A DNA stretch of 64,000 nucleotides from an uncultured Eubacteriales bacterium (lineage in GTDB: Bacteria > Bacillota > Clostridia > Lachnospirales > Lachnospiraceae): assembly GCA_951800645.1 (NCBI GenBank), contig CATOIK010000015.1, positions 1 through 64,000 on the forward strand. Direction: 5' to 3'. The translations under genes were made by a program, and so were the position numbers. The notes under the pieces are model-generated. The model was not told the origin of the DNA. It worked only from the letters and a program-made list of their open reading frames with translations, and did no database searches. This document shows positions 1-6,549 of the stretch, one piece after another. Each line of letters opens with the position of its first letter. Position 1 is the stretch's first letter.

Positions 1-365
1 TAGTTGTGGGCAAAGACCACCAGGTCGCCTGCCTTAGCTGCTCCGTAGTAGCGGCAGGGAGTTTTTCTGAGAGCCGGATAGCTCCACTCATCCTGTACCG
101 GCAGCTCCAGCCCTAAGGAGGGGATGGAAAGGATGCCGGCATAGCCGCTCTGTGCTGTAAGCAGGGCAGCGCCGGAGGATTTCTGGTCGGCCGCTGGTTG
201 GTTATCTCCTGGCTGGTTAGCTGCATTCTGGCCATCTCCTGCCTGGCTATCTCCTGGCTGATTAACTGCCTTCTGGCCGTCTGCCGCCTGGTTCTCCTGT
301 TCATCTGCATTCCCGGCTTCTGCCCAGGCAATCCACTCCCGGATCTCAGCCACTGCCTCTGCCGT
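1..365 (-). pseudogene. Sortase, partial at window edge and missing its 5' end
   Basis: The minus-strand frame reads into a sortase beta-barrel: residues GYAGILSIPSLGLELPV, then EWSYPALRK, TPCRYYGAA and GDLVVFAHNY at the edge, where sortases carry the catalytic-histidine motif. The catalytic Cys and Arg would lie outside the window. Sortases join LPXTG-type surface proteins to the cell wall and normally start with a membrane anchor. Here the frame is closed by TAG at 366-368 and contains no ATG; only a GTG at 351-353 could start it, and that protein would have no membrane segment. A Q/N/G/A-rich linker (PGD and NQ repeats) precedes the barrel. The frame upstream of the TAG looks noncoding. 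The gene has probably lost its 5' part by deletion or frameshift, although a sequencing error at the TAG is possible. Confidence 0.6.
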
Positions 366-468
366 CTATTGTCCGAATAGTTTCCATGTTCCGGGTTTTT
401 TCTGTATTCAATGTTGAGATATTTACCAATTTATGGTAATATAGAAAGCAGATTGAGAGAATTTTTAT

Positions 469-500
469 GTTCGCATAATGTTTATTATGCGAACTTTTTT
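469..500 (+). terminator. Perfect 11-bp palindrome followed by a T run
   Basis: GTTCGCATAAT (469-479), a 4-nt loop and ATTATGCGAAC (484-494) are followed by TTTTTT (495-500). It can act as a Rho-independent terminator on the plus strand. The low GC content, and arms that can equally be read around a 6-nt centre, also fit a tyrosine-recombinase core site. Confidence 0.5.
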
Positions 501-559
501 ACATGTTTCGCCTTTAAAAAGGCTCTAAAAGAAGAACTTTCCTAATAAAACAAAATAAA

Positions 560-585
560 AATGAGAAGCATCCCTGCCTCTCATT
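560..585 (-). terminator. Terminator after the lipoprotein gene
   Basis: AATGAGAAGCA (560-570) and TGCCTCTCATT (575-585) form an 11-bp stem with one wobble pair and a 4-nt loop. On the minus strand it is followed by TTTTATTTTG. It lies just past the stop codon of the lipoprotein gene that ends at 593. Confidence 0.7.
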
Positions 586-592
586 CTTTCAC

Positions 593-1099
593 TTATTCTT
601 CAAATGTACTATAACTTCCTGCTGGAACCGATGCCTCATACATAGGCTCGCCTTCTGCCTCATAGGCGGATTCTTCGTAAATCTTTAAGCGGATCTCCAG
701 GTGTGCAAAATAGCTGCCAAAACTGCCATCTTCAGCAGAATCGTAAGAGAAGTCCTGAACGGCTACCTGGTCGTTGAAAGCCTGGATGGCTTCCACTGCA
801 AAGGCTGCCGCATCTTCCCTGCTGGTGCCGTCCTTTACTGCTAAAGTAATGTCTACATAACCATCCTTCTCATGGCGCTCAAAATCCAAAGCTGCTGCCA
901 TAGGATAATCACTTTCCTCCAGACAGATGTCCTGCCAGTCGGATAAAAGCTGCTCATCGTCCAGCTCAATGTTTTCGTACACATTAAAATCCGGCTGTTC
1001 TGCTCCCTCCGGCCAGAGAATGGTGCTCTCCGTGCATCCGGACAGGAAAAGGGCACTGACTGCTGCAATCATCAAAGTTTTTATTTTTACATTAAACAT
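593..1099 (-). CDS. Small exported lipoprotein, function unknown
   Basis: A 168-residue protein with a signal peptide (charged start, hydrophobic core at about residues 8-18) ending in lipobox LSGC, so Cys22 should be lipidated and the protein held on the outer face of the membrane. The mature part is acidic and rich in Glu, Asp and Tyr. No recognised domain or catalytic motif is visible. The ATG at 1097-1099 is preceded by AAGGAGGAAAG. The gene is monocistronic, with its own terminator at 560-585. The call as an expressed lipoprotein is secure; its function is unknown. Confidence 0.8.
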   Translation of the reverse strand: MFNVKIKTLMIAAVSALFLSGCTESTILWPEGAEQPDFNVYENIELDDEQLLSDWQDICLEESDYPMAAALDFERHEKDGYVDITLAVKDGTSREDAAAFAVEAIQAFNDQVAVQDFSYDSAEDGSFGSYFAHLEIRLKIYEESAYEAEGEPMYEASVPAGSYSTFEE

Positions 1100-1199
1100 G
1101 ATTCTTTCCTCCTTGCCAAAATAAGCGAACGCTACTATTATAAATGAAAGGTTCCGTTTTGGATAGAGGTTTCCTAAAATTGTCAGAAAAACTTAACAT

Positions 1200-1476
1200 T
1201 ACAATTTAAACAGGGTACTTAAGATTCCCCGGCCCAGGAACGCGCCTATGTTGCCGCCAGCCGCTTTCCAAAGCTGCATCTTCTTCTTTTAAATGGGCAT
1301 TCTCTCCCACATACTGAAGCAGGGACAACAAAGGGAGCCAATTTCCGAGACAGTGGTTCTAAGGGAGCAAGTCCCAGGGTGTCGATGCGCTTCTGGAGAT
1401 TTTCGTTGGCCTCTCCAGGCCTGCACATACCTGCCAGGTTTCTCTTAATATCTGCCAGAAAAACCGGCACCGGCAA
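1200..1476 (-). pseudogene. Frameshifted remnant of an unknown gene
   Basis: This lies in a 426-base gap between genes. Protein-like stretches appear in more than one minus frame. One frame holds ANENLQKRIDTLGLAPLEPL. A second, further downstream, holds QYVGENAHLKEEDAALESG. A short third piece (MANRHGMIAGAGFSGR) precedes them around 1450-1500. Joining them needs two small indels, which suggests one decayed reading frame. No family is recognised, and no ribosome binding site precedes the only full-frame ATG. The alternative is chance open frames in noncoding DNA. Confidence 0.3.
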
Positions 1477-1525
1477 TCATCCCATGGCGGTTGGCCATTT
1501 GGGGGTAGATATATACGCTTAAGAA

Positions 1526-2881
1526 TTAATTCCGCACGCCAGTCATGGTCTGTTCAATAATACTGTGCATCATGTCCTCAGTCAGGCTGCCGCTGATGTA
1601 ACCGAACACATTTCCATCCCGGTCAATCATAAAGGTGGTGGGCAGAGAATACACGCCGTACTGCATAAACAGTTGTCCGCCAGCGTCCATCACAACCGGA
1701 TAGGTGTAGCCGTTTTCTTCCAGGAATGCCTTGATGCCTTCCTCATCCTGCTCCTGTCCCACATTGGGGCCTGCTACACCCAGCACGATAAGGGCGTCGT
1801 CCCCTTCCTTTTCATATGTCTCATAGATTTTCTGTATATCCGGCATCTCTGCCCTGCAGGGAGGACACCAGGTAGCCCAGAAGTTTAAGAACACAGTCTT
1901 TCCTTTATAGTCTGACAGCTTATGGGTATTGCCAAACTGGTCCTTCAGCTCAAAATCCAGAGCAGGAGGAAGGGCGGCTGCCTCGGTCTCACCGGAAACA
2001 GTTTCTTTCTCATCTGCTGTTTCGGTTTCCGGTAAATCTGCAGGAACCGTCTCTCCTTCCTCGCCGTCCAGCCTGGAATCATTTTCCCTGTTCTCTCCAA
2101 ACTCCGCTTCCACTGCTGCGGAACTCTCCGTCACCGTCTCGTTTTCCTGTCCAAACCGGGACAAGTAGCCGGTTACATCATTCATCTTTCCGGTAAACAT
2201 CATAAGACCCATGGCAATCATTAACACGCCGCCAATCTTTACCGTATAATTCACCACGCTGCGGTGCTTCTTAAAGAATTCCAGCAAAGTGGTGGTAAAC
2301 AGGCCTACTGCCAGGAAAGGCAGAACAAAGCCCAAAGTATACACGCCAATCAGCAAAAAGCCCTGGCCTCTGGTGGCTGCGGAAGCTGCCATGATGAGCA
2401 CGCTGGTTAAAGCCGGGCCTACACAGGGCGTCCAGGCAAAGCTGAAGGTAAAGCCCATAATAAGGGCTGTAACCGGAGACATAGCCAGCTTATCCAACTG
2501 AAACGGCAGACGCCGTTCCTGTCCCAGTACCTTAGATGCGCCAAACACACCCAGTTGGTAAAGGCCGAACAGCATTACCAGAATGCCGCCGACGCGGGCA
2601 AACATGGCCTGACGGGAATGGAAAAAAGTTCCAAGCGCCGACATGCCCAGACCCAGCAGGAAAAAGGCAAAACTGACGCCAATGACGAAAAACAAAGTGT
2701 GCAGCATCACCTTGCTGCGCTTGTAGTGCATACGGCCATTTTCATCCCGGACGCCGGTGCCTCCGGACAGATAGCCGATGTAAAGGGGCAGAAGGGGCAG
2801 CACGCAGGGTGAGAAAAAGCTGACCAACCCCTGAAAAAATACCGTGATTGCCGGTATACTTACCTCCAGGCTAAATCCCAT
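1526..2881 (-). CDS. CcdA-type membrane thiol transporter fused to a TlpA/ResA thioredoxin domain
   Basis: A 451-residue fusion. Residues ~1-235 form a CcdA/DsbD-like membrane domain with about six helices and the two conserved cysteines in FFSPCVLPLLP (near residue 26) and FAWTPCVGP (near 151). An acidic, probably extracellular, linker spans ~236-305. Residues ~306-451 are a TlpA/ResA-like thioredoxin fold with active site WCPPC near 338-341. CcdA passes electrons from cytoplasmic thioredoxin across the membrane; the fused domain would use them to reduce disulfides outside the cell, a DsbD-like chain in one polypeptide. The start has AAGGAGGAT upstream and a near-consensus promoter at 2934-2963. 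It stands alone and is divergent from the Rpn gene. The substrates are unknown. Confidence 0.92.
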   Translation of the reverse strand: MGFSLEVSIPAITVFFQGLVSFFSPCVLPLLPLYIGYLSGGTGVRDENGRMHYKRSKVMLHTLFFVIGVSFAFFLLGLGMSALGTFFHSRQAMFARVGGILVMLFGLYQLGVFGASKVLGQERRLPFQLDKLAMSPVTALIMGFTFSFAWTPCVGPALTSVLIMAASAATRGQGFLLIGVYTLGFVLPFLAVGLFTTTLLEFFKKHRSVVNYTVKIGGVLMIAMGLMMFTGKMNDVTGYLSRFGQENETVTESSAAVEAEFGENRENDSRLDGEEGETVPADLPETETADEKETVSGETEAAALPPALDFELKDQFGNTHKLSDYKGKTVFLNFWATWCPPCRAEMPDIQKIYETYEKEGDDALIVLGVAGPNVGQEQDEEGIKAFLEENGYTYPVVMDAGGQLFMQYGVYSLPTTFMIDRDGNVFGYISGSLTEDMMHSIIEQTMTGVRN

Positions 2882-2933
2882 ATTGATAAATCCTCCTTGC
2901 AGTTTCTACAGTATTATACTCTAAATTTTGTCC

Positions 2934-2963
2934 ATTATATAAGGTGGAAATCAAAGTTGTCAA
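2934..2963 (-). promoter_or_regulatory. Sigma-A-type promoter of the ccdA-tlpA fusion gene
   Basis: On the minus strand, TTGACA (2958-2963) and TATAAT (2934-2939) are separated by 18 bp, about 50 bp before the start codon. Both boxes match consensus. Confidence 0.75.
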
Positions 2964-2995
2964 CCTCATTTTCCTCAAAAGGCCGGCTGTTTTTC

Positions 2996-3024
2996 TTGCA
3001 CCTGCCGCTCCCTTATGCTATGAT
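2996..3024 (+). promoter_or_regulatory. Promoter of the Rpn-type gene
   Basis: TTGCAC (2996-3001) and TATGAT (3019-3024) with a 17-bp spacer on the plus strand. It is back to back with the ccdA-tlpA promoter and leaves a leader of about 140 nt. Confidence 0.5.
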
Positions 3025-3169
3025 AAAAGCAAGCAAGATTTCAAAATATCTATTTCTATTTTCTTTAACTGCTTCTTAGCAGTTGTCGTGAACTCTTTGC
3101 TTACATCACGCTATTACAAAAGCAGGGAGGACGATACCTTCCTGCACCACAACAGAAAGGGAGGTTTCT

Positions 3170-4135
3170 ATGGGAAATGGAAACAAAAAGCCGGTATTGT
3201 CCATACCGGAGGACATGGAGTTTAATCTAAGTGACTTTGCCTTGTTTTTGTCTGTCATGAAGAACAAAAAAGCTTATGAAAGCACCTTAAGCATCATTAC
3301 CGACAATCCAAAGCTGTCCCTTAAAGAAGTGCATGTTGAGGAAGTGGTTCTGAACAAAAGCGGCAAACGGGCTATCCGTCTGGATGCCTGGGCCATCGAT
3401 ACAGAAAACCGGCAGTATAATACGGAAATGCAGAATGAAGCTGACCAGGATGACCTGCGGAAGCGGGCACGGTTTTACCAGGGGCTTATCGACACGCCGA
3501 TTTTAAAATCCGGCAGAAAAACCCGCTATCGCCATCTCCCCTCTACCATGATCATTTTTATCACACAAGAGGACATCTTTGGCAAAAACCTTGCTCAGTA
3601 CACATTTACAGAACAATGCGAGGAAGTATCCGGCCTTCGTCTGGAAGATGGAACTACAAAGGTTTTCCTGAACATGTCCAGCCAAACCGGCAGACCGGAA
3701 CTGATCAGTCTGCTGCAGCACATGAAAGAAACCCGGATGGACAATCCAAATATCCTGGTAAAAGATAAACGGATTTTGAAGCTTGCAGAAGTCGTTGAGG
3801 AAGTCAAACAGTCAGAAGAATGGGAGGCTGTAAAAATGAGTATCTTATCAGTTGGAATTGAACGAGGCACTGAAATCGGCAAAGAAATTGGCACTGAAAT
3901 TGGCAAAGAAATTGGCAAAGAAATTGGTAAAGAATTGGGTATTAAACTGGGGCGCACGGAGGAATCTGCAAATTCTATCCTGGATTTTCTACAGGATTTA
4001 GGGCCGGTTCCGGAGACTTTAATTGAAAAAATCCGTGAAGAAAAAGATATTGAAAAACTCCGAAGCTGGCTAAAAAAAGCGGCAAGGGCAAATTCCATTG
4101 AAGCATTTGTGAAAGAAATAGAATTGTCAAAATAA
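3170..4135 (+). CDS. Rpn-family PD-(D/E)XK nuclease / transposase-like protein
   Basis: A 321-residue protein of the Rpn (recombination-promoting nuclease, YhgA-like) family. The family fold is a PD-(D/E)XK nuclease: here RLDAWAIDTENRQYNTEMQ (about residues 67-85) supplies the Asp and the Glu-x-Gln. ILKSGRKTRYRHLPSTMIIFI follows. The C-terminal part (about 230-265) is a run of four-residue GTEIGKEI-type repeats encoded by near-identical 12-bp DNA units. Family members cut DNA and stimulate RecA-independent recombination in E. coli, but most are uncharacterised. The ATG at 3170 follows GGGAGGTTTCT. The upstream frame also contains an ATG at 2944, but that extension is not protein-like. The gene stands alone with a 15-bp inverted repeat downstream. 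Confidence 0.85.
   Translation: MGNGNKKPVLSIPEDMEFNLSDFALFLSVMKNKKAYESTLSIITDNPKLSLKEVHVEEVVLNKSGKRAIRLDAWAIDTENRQYNTEMQNEADQDDLRKRARFYQGLIDTPILKSGRKTRYRHLPSTMIIFITQEDIFGKNLAQYTFTEQCEEVSGLRLEDGTTKVFLNMSSQTGRPELISLLQHMKETRMDNPNILVKDKRILKLAEVVEEVKQSEEWEAVKMSILSVGIERGTEIGKEIGTEIGKEIGKEIGKELGIKLGRTEESANSILDFLQDLGPVPETLIEKIREEKDIEKLRSWLKKAARANSIEAFVKEIELSK
3868..3938 (+). repeat. 12-bp coding tandem repeat in the Rpn gene
   Basis: Units close to GGCAAAGAAATT recur about six times, encoding G-(K/T)-E-I. Whole-unit gain or loss would keep the reading frame and change the length of the tail. Confidence 0.8.
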
Positions 4136-4174
4136 TCCGTTATCCTTCTGTGGGACATGAAAGCAAAAACATAT

Positions 4175-4215
4175 GGGACGCTGAAAAAATCGCTATGGAC
4201 ATTTTTCAGCGTCCC
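4175..4215. terminator. Inverted repeat between converging genes
   Basis: GGGACGCTGAAAAA (from 4175) pairs with TTTTTCAGCGTCCC (to 4215) around a ~11-nt loop. It lies between the ends of the Rpn gene and the MutS2-like gene and can serve both strands. The T tract after the stem is weak, so efficiency is uncertain. Confidence 0.55.
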
Positions 4216-4237
4216 TAATCTCATTTAAACCACTTCA

Positions 4238-6166
4238 TTACATCTCATCTGAAACCCGAATCACCTGACCTTCCAGCATCTTTCCCCGCTCTACCTGATG
4301 CCGCAGTTTCCGATTTTCCACAGTATCAAAGATGATGGAAAAATCATAGTCCTCCGGATACAGTTCTTCTGCTGCCACATGCAGCTTTACCCGCTTGTGG
4401 TTAATCCAGATTTTCTTTTCTGGCATTTGAACCTGCAGCACGCCTTTCTCGTTTTCCGGCTGGCAGACAATGCCGATTTTTTTATCCGGATAAACCATCA
4501 CACTGTCTCCCCGGTGAAATTTAGGCCCTTTCATCTGAAAAGCGGCTGTTTTCTGCTTTCGGATCCGGCCGGAATGAGTCTTCGTCATTTCTGACATGAA
4601 ACTGCCCCTGTCCGCCAGCGCCTGTAATTCCCCCGGCAATTCCTGACTGCCGTAAGCGGCCTGAGCGGCCATTTCCAGCATCCGCCTGGGCATTCCCATC
4701 TTTCCGGCAATGTAAAAGGCGCAGCTTTCTCCAGCCTCCCCGATCACCAACTGGTAAAGGGGCCGCAGGCTTTCCTTGTCAAAGGTCATCCTTGCATTGA
4801 CAACGCCTTCTGTCCGGTCTGCATACTGCTTCACCTCCGGATAGTGGGTAGTCACCAAGAACAGAGCGCCGGAGTTTTTCAGCTCCTCCAGAATCGCCAC
4901 CGCAATGCCCATTCCCTCCGCCGGGTCTGTGCCGGACCCCAGTTCATCCATTACCACCAGGCTTTCCCGGTTTACCCGGCCTAAAATATCCAGTACATTG
5001 GCAATGTGGGCAGAGAAGGTAGACAGATTTTCCGACAGATTCTGTCCGTCTCCTATATCGCAGAGGAAATTACTGTTTAAGCAGATGTCCGCCTCTTTGC
5101 AGGCGGGGTGAAGGCCGCACTGCGCCATCATACAGTTTAATGCTACCGTCTTGATGGCTACAGTCTTTCCTCCTGTATTGGGGCCGGTAATTACCACGCC
5201 CTGAACGCCGTCTCCGATGGAAAACTGCAGAGGTACACATACAGACCTGTCCATCAGCGGATGTCTGGCATTCTTCATTCGTATACGCCGCTCCGTGTTG
5301 ATGCATGGCTCGCTTCCCTCAAAAGCCAGACTTAGCTTTCCCTTAGAGAAAATAAAGTCCAGCCGTTCCATCATGCGGCTGTTTGCCTCTAAAGTATCCA
5401 GATGCCGATACACCAAATCTGTCAGCTCATAGAGGATACGGCGCACCTCATTTTCCTCCTGGATTTCCAGAAGAACCAGATTTTCGTGGTGCTTTGCCGC
5501 AGAGGAAGGTTCCAGAAATACAGTGCTTCCGGTAGCCGACTGGCCGATGACCGTTCCGCTTATCCGGTTTTTAAATTCTTTCTTTACCGGAATGCACACA
5601 TGGCCGTACCGCATGGTGCTGAAGCTGTCTGCCATACAGGCTTTGTTGGCCCGCATCACTGCGTCCGCCTTTTCCCGCATAGCCCGCTCCTCCCGCTCCA
5701 TCTCCATCCGGCAGGATTTCAGGACTTTAGAAGCATTATCGTCCACCTGACCACTGCGGATCTGGTTCCGGATGGCAGTGCGGATTTCCTCCGGCGCATC
5801 TAGATTTTCCTCATAATAGGCCAGGGAAATATCGTAATTCTTTCCCTGGTTTAAGTACCGCTTCAGCCGGTCCACTGCCACCAGAGCCAGCTCAATGCCC
5901 TCCAGCTGATCCGGCATCAGACAGCCGCCCATCCGGGCCACATCCAGCCATTCTTTAAAATCAGTCAGAGCTGCCAGAGGCGGGTTTCCGTTTTTTTCAA
6001 TCAGGATTCTGGCTTCGCTGGTTTCCTTTAACTTAGCAAGCACCTTTCCTTCTTCCAGAATCGGCTCCGCCTCATCAATCCAGGCTTTTGCCCGGTCTGT
6101 CAAAGCCAGCTCCTTCCAGCGTTCCTTTACCTTGTCAAATTCTAAAATAGTTTCTATTTCTCTCAT
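4238..6166 (-). CDS. MutS2-like DNA-binding ATPase lacking the Smr nuclease domain
   Basis: A MutS-family protein of 642 residues. The MutS2-like core and clamp helices are followed by Walker A GPNTGGKT (near 330), the ST[DN]-type switch region ENLSTFSAHI, Walker B VVMDELGSGTDP (near 410) and the trans-acting His in TTHYPE. Ordinary bacterial MutS2 is about 780-790 residues with a C-terminal Smr endonuclease domain; this protein stops about 140 residues earlier, after a short KOW-like strand region. MutS2 proteins act on recombination intermediates or collided ribosomes rather than in mismatch repair. The start chosen is the ATG at 6166, which follows GAGAGGAACAAAACAT. An in-frame ATG at 6190 has a poor ribosome binding site. 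The gene lies downstream of a putative 6S RNA on the same strand. Confidence 0.85.
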   Translation of the reverse strand: MREIETILEFDKVKERWKELALTDRAKAWIDEAEPILEEGKVLAKLKETSEARILIEKNGNPPLAALTDFKEWLDVARMGGCLMPDQLEGIELALVAVDRLKRYLNQGKNYDISLAYYEENLDAPEEIRTAIRNQIRSGQVDDNASKVLKSCRMEMEREERAMREKADAVMRANKACMADSFSTMRYGHVCIPVKKEFKNRISGTVIGQSATGSTVFLEPSSAAKHHENLVLLEIQEENEVRRILYELTDLVYRHLDTLEANSRMMERLDFIFSKGKLSLAFEGSEPCINTERRIRMKNARHPLMDRSVCVPLQFSIGDGVQGVVITGPNTGGKTVAIKTVALNCMMAQCGLHPACKEADICLNSNFLCDIGDGQNLSENLSTFSAHIANVLDILGRVNRESLVVMDELGSGTDPAEGMGIAVAILEELKNSGALFLVTTHYPEVKQYADRTEGVVNARMTFDKESLRPLYQLVIGEAGESCAFYIAGKMGMPRRMLEMAAQAAYGSQELPGELQALADRGSFMSEMTKTHSGRIRKQKTAAFQMKGPKFHRGDSVMVYPDKKIGIVCQPENEKGVLQVQMPEKKIWINHKRVKLHVAAEELYPEDYDFSIIFDTVENRKLRHQVERGKMLEGQVIRVSDEM

Positions 6167-6261
6167 ATGTTTTGTTCCTCTCGTTTTCATTTCTCAAACT
6201 ATATTGCTCAAAATAACCATGAAATAAAGACCGGGAACTACACTGCCCTGTAAAACAGAAC

Positions 6262-6295
6262 AAGGAAGTACAGCCAGACCTTGCCATACTTCCTT
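6262..6295 (-). terminator. Hairpin between the 6S-like RNA and the MutS2-like gene
   Basis: AAGGAAGTA (6262-6270) and TACTTCCTT (6287-6295) form a 9-bp stem around a 16-nt loop. On the minus strand it is followed by GTTCTGTTTTAC. It may end transcripts that read through the small RNA. Confidence 0.5.
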
Positions 6296-6315
6296 ACACA
6301 ACATTTCTTCTTCCC

Positions 6316-6514
6316 ACAGGGAATCCGTCTATATATTGGCGTATGCGTTTTCTGTCGGGCAGAAACAACCGGCACCTGCGTACCGAAAAGAAGGGTCAAA
6401 AAACCGGCCTCGGCGAATTCCCGCCGGAGCGCCTCCCCTCTCTATAAAATTAGTTGTTCGCGGTCTTTTCAGAACCTGCCGACATCAACACACCTGCCTT
6501 TCACTTAAATTCCT
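6316..6514 (-). ncRNA. ssrS: Probable 6S RNA
   Basis: A ~199-nt transcript is predicted from a near-perfect promoter (6519-6548) in a 359-base gap. The two ends pair: ACAGGAAU at the 5' end with AUUCCCUGU at the 3' end (8 bp, one bulge). Inside this, GGC-G-UGUGU pairs with ACGCAUACGCC, and UGUCGGCAG with CUGCCCGACA. An unpaired stretch of about 30 nt on each side follows, then a second helix (AGAGGGG with CCCUUCU) and a GC-rich apical hairpin. A long rod with an open centre and a length near 200 nt is the architecture of 6S RNA, which binds the housekeeping RNA polymerase holoenzyme by mimicking an open promoter. The call rests on hand folding and context, not on a covariance search. The alternative is another structured RNA or the leader of the MutS2-like gene. 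Confidence 0.65.
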
Positions 6515-6518
6515 GTTC

Positions 6519-6548
6519 ATTATACGAGAACAAAGGCAGCATTGTCAA
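6519..6548 (-). promoter_or_regulatory. Near-perfect promoter of the 6S-like RNA
   Basis: TTGACA (6543-6548) and TATAAT (6519-6524) are separated by 18 bp on the minus strand, starting two bases past the phoR stop codon. Both hexamers match consensus exactly, as expected for a highly expressed RNA gene. Confidence 0.85.
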
Positions 6549-6549
6549 C

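Noticed and set aside
113-331. A 72-residue minus frame and a 60-residue plus frame over the sortase linker
   Set aside because: They are other-frame shadows of the Q/N/G-rich sortase linker; the true frame continues into the sortase barrel.
6281-6508. Plus-strand frames of 75-163 residues in the phoR-mutS2 gap
   Set aside because: They lie antisense to the 6S-like RNA and the phoR 3' end and have unlikely composition.
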